This document shows, in pieces, positions 1 through 5,866 of a stretch of DNA of 21,186 bases. Source of the DNA: a virus; IMG/VR virus record IMGVR_UViG_3300017750_000147, positions 1 to 21,186 of that record. One strand, 5' to 3'. The notes beneath the pieces are model-generated. The model saw nothing but the letters and a program-made list of their open reading frames with translations. It made no database searches and was not told where the DNA came from. Made by a program: the position numbers and the translations under genes. Position 1 is the first letter of the stretch; each line of letters begins with the position of its first letter.

Positions 1-1
1 A

Positions 2-55
2 ACCAAATCCAAGGTAGATGACATACTCAAGTCACTACCAACACTGGACATGTAA
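2..55 (+). CDS. Possible 3' tail of an upstream gene (partial)
   Basis: The frame starting at base 2 is open from the window edge and reads TKSKVDDILKSLPTLDM before a TAA stop at 53-55. The hydrophilic, helix-like composition and tight spacing to the next possible start (ATG 58) fit the end of a gene entering from the left. Only 17 residues are visible, so no family can be named and chance openness cannot be excluded. Confidence 0.25.
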   Translation, partial: TKSKVDDILKSLPTLDM

Positions 56-57
56 CT

Positions 58-216
58 ATGCAGACTAACACTAGGTGCATGGATATGTGGCGTGGTAACA
101 AGCTGTACCACGTTAACGAGAATGCGAACGTGCGCAGGGTAATACTCAAGCGCACCAAGCATCTACCTAAAAATGTTCTACAGTGTAGAACTTCTAACCG
201 AGGAACGAAGCTATGA
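58..216 (+). CDS. Possible small basic protein (52 aa)
   Basis: ATG 58 opens a 52-codon frame that begins 2 nt after an upstream stop and ends at TGA 214-216, overlapping the ATG of the AAA+ gene by 4 nt (ATGA). That coupling is typical of this genome. The product is basic (RRVILKRTKHLPKN in the middle) with no recognised domain, signal peptide or membrane segment. An alternative start is ATG 79. Against it, its last third contains the 17-bp palindrome at 175-191 and the ribosome-binding leader of the next gene, so that part is probably constrained as regulatory DNA or RNA. The ribosome-binding site is weak. It may be real or may be chance openness in a leader. Confidence 0.33.
   Translation: MQTNTRCMDMWRGNKLYHVNENANVRRVILKRTKHLPKNVLQCRTSNRGTKL
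175..191. promoter_or_regulatory. 17-bp palindrome, copy 1 (GTTCTACAGTGTAGAAC)
   Basis: This is a perfect inverted repeat with 8-bp arms around a central G, ending 21 bp before the ATG of the AAA+ gene. The same element recurs at 2746-2762 and, in reverse-complement form, at 4762-4778. Eight-bp arms with an odd centre suit a dimeric DNA-binding protein. As RNA it could form a 7-bp hairpin just upstream of the ribosome-binding site. The recurrence and symmetry are visible; the function is inferred. Confidence 0.75.
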
Positions 217-1304
217 ATAACGTATATGTAAGCAGTATTGAAGAGATTGTCCAACTACTATTACACGTAGGTGGTAAACGCACTGTACTAATCGAGGGTG
301 ACATGGGTATTGGTAAGTCTAGCCTACTCAAAACACTCAAGCGATTGTTACCCGATCACATTGCATGTCTGTTTGATTGTACCACTAAGGATCTTGGTGA
401 CTTGTTTATACCTGATCTCAATCGTAAACTAGGTTGTGTATCATTCCTACCCAACGAACAGTTTGGTATACACCTTGATAAGCCCTTGATACTCATGCTT
501 GACGAACTGGGCAAAGCTAACCCATCAGTCAAGAACGCGTTACTTGTTGTCATGCTCGAGCACATGATTGGCAACCAACAACTACCCGAGGGTAGCATTG
601 TGTTTGCAACTACCAATCTGGGTGCAGAGGGTGTCGGTGATATGTTACCACCACATGCACGCAATCGTATCATCACAGTACGTATGCGCAAGCCGTCATC
701 TGATGAGTGGATCAACAACTACGCTATCAACAACGACGTACACCCATCAGTCATGGGTTTCGTACGTGAGTTTCCACAAGTCATGCAGTCATTCACTGAG
801 GTTAACAGCCCCGATGACAACCCATACATCTATCACCCCAAGCGACAAGCTAAATCATTCTGTACACCACGTTCACTCGAGTGTGCATCTGACATACTAC
901 ACCAACGTGAGCACCTATCCGATGACACGTTAACAGGCGCATTGATTGGTACTATCGGTGAGCGTGGTGCACTCGACATGATGGCGTTCGTCAAACTAGC
1001 CGACAAGCTACCAACGCTCGAGTCCATCAAGACTGACCCAATGAATGCAATCGTACCCGACAGTGCCAGTGCTGTATGTATGGTCGTGTATCGTGCACTT
1101 GCATCACTCGACAAAGCGTGGATTGATGCTTGGTTCAAGTACATGGGTAGGTTGAGTAAGGAAGCGCAAGGTCTGTTCGCGCTCGGTATCAAACCTGACA
1201 CATACAAGAACAAGTCACTCGTTACCACCAACAAGAGTTTCACTGCTTGGTGTCGTGAGAATAACTACATGTTCGGTGCAGACAAATCTGAGTCGCTAAT
1301 CTGA
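213..1304 (+). CDS. MoxR/CobS-like AAA+ ATPase
   Basis: The 363-aa protein is an AAA+ ATPase of the MoxR/CobS type, which remodels partner proteins using ATP, usually together with a VWA-domain partner encoded next to it. Visible motifs are Walker A GDMGIGKSS (residues 29-37), Walker B LILMLDE with D97 and E98, sensor-1 N135 in FATTN, and an arginine-containing ARNR segment near residue 150 that may be the arginine finger. The C-terminal third has no recognised domain. ATG 213 is preceded by GAGGAAC with 8-nt spacing after AGGA. The next gene is a DUF2201 metallopeptidase/VWA protein, the expected partner. A 17-bp palindrome lies just upstream and may control the unit. The phage role and substrate are unknown. 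ATPase class is secure; the MoxR assignment rests partly on the neighbour. Confidence 0.88.
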   Translation: MNNVYVSSIEEIVQLLLHVGGKRTVLIEGDMGIGKSSLLKTLKRLLPDHIACLFDCTTKDLGDLFIPDLNRKLGCVSFLPNEQFGIHLDKPLILMLDELGKANPSVKNALLVVMLEHMIGNQQLPEGSIVFATTNLGAEGVGDMLPPHARNRIITVRMRKPSSDEWINNYAINNDVHPSVMGFVREFPQVMQSFTEVNSPDDNPYIYHPKRQAKSFCTPRSLECASDILHQREHLSDDTLTGALIGTIGERGALDMMAFVKLADKLPTLESIKTDPMNAIVPDSASAVCMVVYRALASLDKAWIDAWFKYMGRLSKEAQGLFALGIKPDTYKNKSLVTTNKSFTAWCRENNYMFGADKSESLI

Positions 1305-1381
1305 CAGCAGAACAACGCATACACAAAGCGGTTGTATCTATCGTCAATCACCCACTGTACTTTGCACTAGCAGGTGTACTG

Positions 1382-2521
1382 ATGGTGGGCAAGCGTGAGG
1401 TACGTGACGATATACCGACAGCGTGTACCAATGGTCGTGACGAGTTCTATGGTCGTGCGTTTGTTGACAGTCTGACTGATGCCCAACTACGTTTTGTAAT
1501 ACTGCATGAGTGTTACCACAAAATGTACAAGCATCTTACAACGTGGCATCACCTATGGCTACGCTGTGCTATGACAGCCAACAGAGCGATGGACTATGTC
1601 ATCAACATACAGATACTCGACGCACACAAAGACGACGGGTTCGTCGATGGCATTGATGGTATGTGTTACGACACCAAGTATCGTGGTTGGGCTACACCCA
1701 AAGTGTTCAACGACATCTACCAGCAACAGCAACAAGACAATGGTTCTGGTGGTAACGAGTCAACAGGTGATGGGCAACAGTCGTCCAGTTCGTCGCAACA
1801 GTCTAGCCAACAGCCGTTCGATGAGCATGACTGGGAAGGTGCGCAAGAGATGACCGACGAGGAGCAGAAAGAGTTATCCAAAGAGATTGACGATGCGATA
1901 CGTCAGGGTGCTATCAGTGCAGGTAAGATGGGCAGTGGTGGTGAGCGTACAGTAGCCGACCTACTCGAACCACAGGTTGATTGGCGTGAGGTGTTACGTG
2001 AATACATCACCACACACTGTAGTGGCTCTGACTATGCTACATACAACCGACCCAACCGCAGACGATTGCACACAGGTATGTATTTACCTAGCGGTATATC
2101 CGAGCAGGTTGACGAGTTAGTGGTTGCTATTGATACGTCAGGCTCTATCGGTCAGCGTGAGTTATCGGTGTTCCTATCCGAGATCAAGTCTATCTGTGAG
2201 ACAGTACACCCCAAGTGTCTACGTGTACTGTATTGGGACACTGAGGTATGTCGTGACGAGAAGTATGAGATGCACGAACTACATGACATGGTCGAGTCTA
2301 CCAAGCCCGAGGGTGGTGGGGGTACAGATGTTAACTGTGTAACAAGTTACATGGCAGAGAACAACATCAGCCCGCAAGCATCAATCGTACTGACTGATGG
2401 TTATTTGTATGGCGGTTGGGGTTCTTGGTCAAATCCAGTGTTGTGGTGCATACTAGACAACCGCAGTGCAACACCTAACTGTGGTTCAACAGTACATGTT
2501 AAATCAGGAGATATGATATGA
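1382..2521 (+). CDS. DUF2201-type putative metallopeptidase with VWA-like domain
   Basis: The 379-aa product has two parts. The N-terminal part carries HExxH (HECYH, residues 42-46 from ATG 1382), the zinc-site signature of putative metallopeptidases of the DUF2201_N family. After a Gln/Ser/Gly-rich linker (about residues 117-150) comes a VWA-like domain with the MIDAS motif DTSGS (251-255), a GGGGTD loop and an LTDGY strand. Such proteins pair with MoxR-like AAA+ ATPases, and the gene directly follows one. The family-like sequence LTAEQRIHKAVVSI continues in frame upstream of ATG 1382 to about 1301, so the true start is probably earlier, possibly CTG 1301 overlapping the ATPase stop. No ATG, GTG or TTG exists between the in-frame stop at 1289 and 1382. 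Whether it is an active protease or a chaperone partner is not known. Confidence 0.85.
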   Translation: MVGKREVRDDIPTACTNGRDEFYGRAFVDSLTDAQLRFVILHECYHKMYKHLTTWHHLWLRCAMTANRAMDYVINIQILDAHKDDGFVDGIDGMCYDTKYRGWATPKVFNDIYQQQQQDNGSGGNESTGDGQQSSSSSQQSSQQPFDEHDWEGAQEMTDEEQKELSKEIDDAIRQGAISAGKMGSGGERTVADLLEPQVDWREVLREYITTHCSGSDYATYNRPNRRRLHTGMYLPSGISEQVDELVVAIDTSGSIGQRELSVFLSEIKSICETVHPKCLRVLYWDTEVCRDEKYEMHELHDMVESTKPEGGGGTDVNCVTSYMAENNISPQASIVLTDGYLYGGWGSWSNPVLWCILDNRSATPNCGSTVHVKSGDMI

Positions 2522-2703
2522 GTGAATCATTTGGTATGGGCATGGAAGCCGTACACCGACGCATGGAGTGGGACAGGGCAGTGGCAGAAGTACAGGAAGC
2601 AGTAGAGTTTAGGCTACAAGCTATGACAATGCGCTACTCTCATTGCACTGAAGAAGAAAGAGAACGGCTTGCCCAAGCATGGGCAAGAATATTACAGGGA
2701 TAA
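2518..2703 (+). CDS. Hypothetical helical protein (61 aa)
   Basis: The ATG overlaps the TGA of the metallopeptidase gene by 4 nt (ATGA), and AGGAG lies just upstream, so it is translationally coupled. The product is almost entirely predicted helix, rich in Glu, Arg and Ala, with one Cys and no recognised motif. It is the last gene of the AAA+ unit. A partner role to the ATPase/VWA pair is only a guess from position. A 7-bp inverted repeat (CTTGCCC/GGGCAAG) lies inside its 3' end. Confidence 0.7.
   Translation: MSESFGMGMEAVHRRMEWDRAVAEVQEAVEFRLQAMTMRYSHCTEEERERLAQAWARILQG
2668..2687 (+). other. Perfect 7-bp hairpin in the 3' end of the 61-aa gene
   Basis: CTTGCCC (2668-2674) and GGGCAAG (2681-2687) form a perfect stem with a 6-nt AAGCAT loop. 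No T tract follows, so it is not a standard intrinsic terminator. It sits about 60 bp before palindrome copy 2, where one transcription unit may end and another begin. It could limit read-through or protect an mRNA 3' end, or it may only reflect coding for AQAWAR. Confidence 0.35.
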
Positions 2704-2745
2704 GGTACATCTTACCCCCTAACGTAAGTAAACAACTGATAACAA

Positions 2746-2762
2746 GTTCTACAGTGTAGAAC
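2746..2762. promoter_or_regulatory. 17-bp palindrome, copy 2 (19 bp with flanks)
   Basis: The sequence is identical to copy 1, and flanking A (2745) and T (2763) extend the symmetry to 19 bp. It ends 19 bp before ATG 2782. The leader after it, GAGGAACTAAACTATG, matches the copy 1 leader GAGGAACGAAGCTATG at 14 of 16 positions, so palindrome and leader look like one duplicated unit. It lies in a 78-bp gene-free gap, so coding constraint does not explain it. Confidence 0.8.
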
Positions 2763-2781
2763 TTTATTGAGGAACTAAACT

Positions 2782-3753
2782 ATGGCTATGTTTCATTTTA
2801 ATCTAAATACTTTCGCAGAAGTAGAACGACGCTACGACAGCGTCAAACCAATACGTACTACAGGTCAAGTACCACTCGGTGATCGTGCGCGTAAGTGGGA
2901 GCACATCATCAAGGTCAACAAGAACAAGTACGTACTCATGGACAAGATACCCGACGATGAGGGTAACAGGTTCTGGTGTGGTAGCACCAAAGAAGAGATA
3001 GCACGTGCGCCTGTTACGTGGACAAGATGTGCGCATACTGGTATCGAAAAAATCCGAGTGCGCAACGACTATGGTGACACGTGTCACAATCAACGCTATT
3101 CATTCTTAGCACGTGCGCTACCGAGGTGTATGGATTTTCTGGTTCAACATGGTAAGCAATACGTCATACATGGTGATACTAATCATTACCTACCCAAGTC
3201 TACGTGGGTCAACAGTCACATGTATAAGTCGCTAATTGATATGCGTACAAGTCATGGCGAGACTAGATGGAATACACAGACTATGACAAAGACTGATGAT
3301 GGTAAGTACCTAGACTTTGAGCGTGATTCATTCAAGTCACGTGAACAGTGGACATGTACAACCGCACGTCACAAACAACCTGTAACACGTATCAAGATAA
3401 GCGCAGACAAGCGTGAGTATTACGAAGCTATACGTGAGTATGCCGAATGGGCTTGGGTGATGCAAAGCATATTGATGAACCGCGATCACTACGACTGGGA
3501 ACACCAACGACTTATACGACAACAGTGTGGTGATGCGGTAACCGACAGTGATGTGTTTCGTGATATGTTGATAGACCCTACCGATGAGCGACGTTCGCCT
3601 GTAGCCATAGCTATACTGGGTGAAATATCCGAGTACGATTGGCAGACCCAAACGTCATCACCACCCGAAGACGAGAAGAAGTTTATGAGTAGGTTCAAGT
3701 CACAGGTTGACAAGTTAGCCAACTTCAAAATCAAGTACCAAGACTACAAATAG
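2782..3753 (+). CDS. Hypothetical phage protein (323 aa)
   Basis: A long open frame with a good ribosome-binding site (GAGGAA, 8-nt spacing after GGA) starts directly after palindrome copy 2. The N-terminus (NTFAEVERRYDSVKPIR) resembles the start of uncharacterised proteins I recall from other tailed phages; I cannot name a domain. The protein is hydrophilic, rich in Arg, Tyr, Trp and His, with no signal peptide or membrane segment. Cysteines are scattered without a clear zinc motif. It is followed 10 nt later by another unrecognised gene of similar length, and the two probably form one unit. It is a real gene by length, ribosome-binding site and context; its function is unknown. Confidence 0.75.
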   Translation: MAMFHFNLNTFAEVERRYDSVKPIRTTGQVPLGDRARKWEHIIKVNKNKYVLMDKIPDDEGNRFWCGSTKEEIARAPVTWTRCAHTGIEKIRVRNDYGDTCHNQRYSFLARALPRCMDFLVQHGKQYVIHGDTNHYLPKSTWVNSHMYKSLIDMRTSHGETRWNTQTMTKTDDGKYLDFERDSFKSREQWTCTTARHKQPVTRIKISADKREYYEAIREYAEWAWVMQSILMNRDHYDWEHQRLIRQQCGDAVTDSDVFRDMLIDPTDERRSPVAIAILGEISEYDWQTQTSSPPEDEKKFMSRFKSQVDKLANFKIKYQDYK

Positions 3754-3763
3754 GAGATATGAA

Positions 3764-4756
3764 ATGTTTTTAACCGCCATACCAAGAAGGATAAATTACC
3801 ACAAAAAGGGTGATACTGGACGACCAATAAGTGCAGTGAAAGACTTGAGAGAAGCTACGAAGAACGACAAACGCCACGAGTACGAGTGGGGTAAGTTCTG
3901 TCAGTTCTTTGATGACTTTGTATACAAAGCTACGATGCACCTACCCAACGTAGAATTTGTTATGACTACAGTGTCAACAACTAAATATGAGGTAGTGGTG
4001 TTTTACAACGATGATTTGTGTGAGATGGGTAGACTGAGTACCACGTACTACGATGGTAACTTACAATACCACGTGCAGAGTCAAGCCATACAGAACCAAC
4101 GATACTGCCCACACAATTCACCCGATGACCACCACACGTTATCGAGCAAGAATATATCGAAAGCCGTAGCCAATGCGCGTAAATACTTGCGTCCCAATAC
4201 AATGTCCGATATTGCTAGGTCAACACATGATATCGTGGAACAAAGAGTTATGAAGCATCGTGGTGACGTAACTAGTGAACGTACAAATCGAGCACGCGAG
4301 GTGGGATTCGAGGTAAGTCCTGCAGGTCAATTGCCTGACATAGCACAAACAGTTATGGATATGCACCGAATGGGGTTGATGACTGTAGATGAGGAGTTAG
4401 ATAGAAAGCTAGGCACGCTGTACGATGCCATTGACGAGTACGATAAACTACTTGGTGAAGATGACGAGTACATGACATGTGTGTGGATAAAGAATGATGA
4501 GATACAGATGCACCCATTCGATGTACACTACAGACATGCCAGTCAAGCCACGAGAGTAAGTCGTGGTCAAGCACCTTGGGACGCGAGCTTTGGACGACAC
4601 CCCTGCGCAATACCACGTAACGAGTTACCAGATAGTGTGGCGGATAGGGTAGCTGTGTTAGATGTCTTAGGTGTTAATGATTTTGTATATGATGTTGGCG
4701 TTAAGTTATCAGATAGTGTATATTACGTTAGGTACGACTGGGGATACCCAGAATAA
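3764..4756 (+). CDS. Hypothetical phage protein (330 aa)
   Basis: The gene starts 10 nt after the previous stop with AGGAG upstream and ends just before palindrome copy 3. The soluble product carries an acidic region near residues 220-240 (DEYDKLLGEDDEY) and no motif I recognise. The neighbouring 323-aa protein is similar in length and composition, but I see no clear sequence similarity between them by eye. Likely co-transcribed with that gene under palindrome copy 2. No function is proposed. Confidence 0.75.
   Translation: MFLTAIPRRINYHKKGDTGRPISAVKDLREATKNDKRHEYEWGKFCQFFDDFVYKATMHLPNVEFVMTTVSTTKYEVVVFYNDDLCEMGRLSTTYYDGNLQYHVQSQAIQNQRYCPHNSPDDHHTLSSKNISKAVANARKYLRPNTMSDIARSTHDIVEQRVMKHRGDVTSERTNRAREVGFEVSPAGQLPDIAQTVMDMHRMGLMTVDEELDRKLGTLYDAIDEYDKLLGEDDEYMTCVWIKNDEIQMHPFDVHYRHASQATRVSRGQAPWDASFGRHPCAIPRNELPDSVADRVAVLDVLGVNDFVYDVGVKLSDSVYYVRYDWGYPE
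4695..4724 (+). promoter_or_regulatory. Candidate sigma70-like promoter before the nuclease operon
   Basis: TTGGCG (4695-4700) and TATATT (4719-4724) are separated by 18 bp and match the bacterial -35/-10 consensus at 4 and 5 of 6 positions. Transcription would start near 4731, placing palindrome copy 3 about 30-45 nt into the 5' leader. The boxes lie inside the end of the preceding gene, and such matches arise easily by chance in AT-rich DNA. Confidence 0.25.
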
Positions 4757-4761
4757 TAAAA

Positions 4762-4778
4762 GTTCTACACTGTAGAAC
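4762..4778. promoter_or_regulatory. 17-bp palindrome, copy 3 (central base inverted)
   Basis: GTTCTACACTGTAGAAC has the same 8-bp arms as copies 1 and 2 but a central C, so it is their exact reverse complement. With one flanking base on each side, its reverse complement equals copy 1 over 19 bp. It lies in a 45-bp gap and ends 23 bp before ATG 4802, the first gene of the DNA metabolism module. An orientation-independent operator is the simplest reading. Confidence 0.8.
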
Positions 4779-4801
4779 AAAAATAATGTAAGGAGTGACG
4801 T

Positions 4802-5128
4802 ATGGCTATGACCCCTGAAAGAAAGGTCAAGAAAAAAGTAGCCGACTATCTAAGAAGTATAGGTGCATACTTTTTCTATCCCGCAACTGGTGGGTATGGT
4901 AGAAGTGGTGTGCCTGACATAGTCGGTTGTTATAAAGGAAGATTCTTTGGTATAGAGTGCAAGGCGGGTACAAACAAGCCTACTGAGTTACAGAAGAATG
5001 AGTTAAAGCAAATCGCCCAAGCAGGTGGTATTGCTACTGTAACCAATGAGGATACAATACACACCCTTCAATATATATTGAATGGTTTACCCGAACCTGA
5101 CCCTAACCAACTGGAATTAGACCTGTGA
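4802..5128 (+). CDS. VRR-NUC domain nuclease
   Basis: The 108-aa protein is a stand-alone VRR-NUC domain, a compact PD-(D/E)XK nuclease found in phages and in FAN1-type repair enzymes. It cuts DNA structures such as flaps or junctions, depending on the member. The catalytic pattern is visible: D39 in SGVPDIVG, E52 and K54 in GIECKAG, and Q64 in TELQK. Length is normal for single-domain phage members. ATG 4802 has AAGGAG upstream. It opens the replication module right after palindrome copy 3 and overlaps the next gene by 4 nt (GTGA), so it probably acts in phage replication or recombination intermediate processing. Its exact substrate is not shown. Confidence 0.9.
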   Translation: MAMTPERKVKKKVADYLRSIGAYFFYPATGGYGRSGVPDIVGCYKGRFFGIECKAGTNKPTELQKNELKQIAQAGGIATVTNEDTIHTLQYILNGLPEPDPNQLELDL

Positions 5129-5313
5129 CCGAATTAGTATCAAACCCTGTAGTAAAAGCTGAACTTGAACCCATTGACATTGCAATACGCAAAGAGCGTA
5201 AGCGTGTATGGGATTTAGAAGATGAGACTGGTGACGAGGTAAACTCTCACTGGTTAGAGTATCTGTGTCGTGCTAAGGCGCGTGGCGTACAGCACATTGT
5301 ATTAAACTTTTAG
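5125..5313 (+). CDS. Hypothetical protein (62 aa, GTG start)
   Basis: The GTG at 5125 overlaps the nuclease stop codon (GTGA), indicating coupled translation. The product is charged, with a helical segment of alternating acidic and basic residues around residues 20-35 and a C-terminal ARGVQHIVLNF strand. No domain is recognised. An AGGAG site for the next gene overlaps its stop. Confidence 0.62.
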   Translation: MTELVSNPVVKAELEPIDIAIRKERKRVWDLEDETGDEVNSHWLEYLCRAKARGVQHIVLNF

Positions 5314-5322
5314 GAGAATGAT

Positions 5323-5559
5323 ATGGAAGATTTTAAAATAGATAAAGAAAACACTTTTACCAAGCGCGATGTGGAAGCAGTGCATAGGTTAGCAGAAAAA
5401 ATATACGTGGCAAGTTTTGCAAACTCCGATGAAAATGGCTACGTTACAACAAGCGATGCGTGGGATTACGCTGTTGGCTTTCACTCACACGCCCTAGCAA
5501 TGTGGGAGTTATCTGATTTGCCTACAGATGAACAAGGAAACTTTTTGGAGGAGAAATAA
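5323..5559 (+). CDS. Hypothetical acidic protein (78 aa)
   Basis: ATG 5323 has an AGGAG ribosome-binding site 9 nt after the previous stop. The acidic protein contains a helix-rich centre (RDVEAVHRLAEKIYVASF, then YAVGFHSHALAMWEL). No catalytic motif is evident. It sits between the VRR-NUC and DUF3310 genes in a compact operon. Small proteins here are often accessory and unassigned. Confidence 0.68.
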   Translation: MEDFKIDKENTFTKRDVEAVHRLAEKIYVASFANSDENGYVTTSDAWDYAVGFHSHALAMWELSDLPTDEQGNFLEEK

Positions 5560-5560
5560 G

Positions 5561-5866
5561 ATGGTTGATGCAAGCCCTAAAGAATGGGACGAACTAAGAG
5601 AGAAGCACCCTGAACTTATCGAGAAGTATGAAAACTTTTTGAACGAGGTGGGTGACGATCCAGTCAATAACCCGAACCATTACAATACAGGTGGAGTAGA
5701 ATGTATTGAGGGTATCGAGTCTAGTATGAGTCCTAACGCGTTTCTAGGTTATCTCAAGGGTAACTGTATGAAATATATGTGGCGTTATGAGTACAAGGGT
5801 AAGCCCCTTGAGGATTTAGAAAAGGCTCAATGGTATCTCAATCTGCTTATAGAACGGAATAAGTAA
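5561..5866 (+). CDS. DUF3310 family protein
   Basis: The 101-aa product ends in a DUF3310 domain, seen as DPVNNPNHY (residues 33-41), then YLKGNCMKYMWRYEYKG and a DLEKAQWYLNLLI helix. DUF3310 is common in phages and often annotated as nucleotide kinase-like, but its biochemical role is not established. ATG 5561 is preferred because GGAGGAGAAAT lies just upstream and overlaps the end of the previous gene; a longer frame from ATG 5528 would add 11 residues without a good ribosome-binding site. The stop overlaps the polymerase start (TAATG). Confidence 0.88.
   Translation: MVDASPKEWDELREKHPELIEKYENFLNEVGDDPVNNPNHYNTGGVECIEGIESSMSPNAFLGYLKGNCMKYMWRYEYKGKPLEDLEKAQWYLNLLIERNK

Noticed and set aside
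833-1243. 136-aa minus-strand open frame opposite the AAA+ gene
   Set aside because: It is low-information, lacks a start context, and is opposite a gene with intact ATPase motifs.
5528-5560. Earlier ATG for the DUF3310 protein
   Set aside because: The 11 added residues lack a ribosome-binding site, whereas ATG 5561 follows a strong GGAGGAG.
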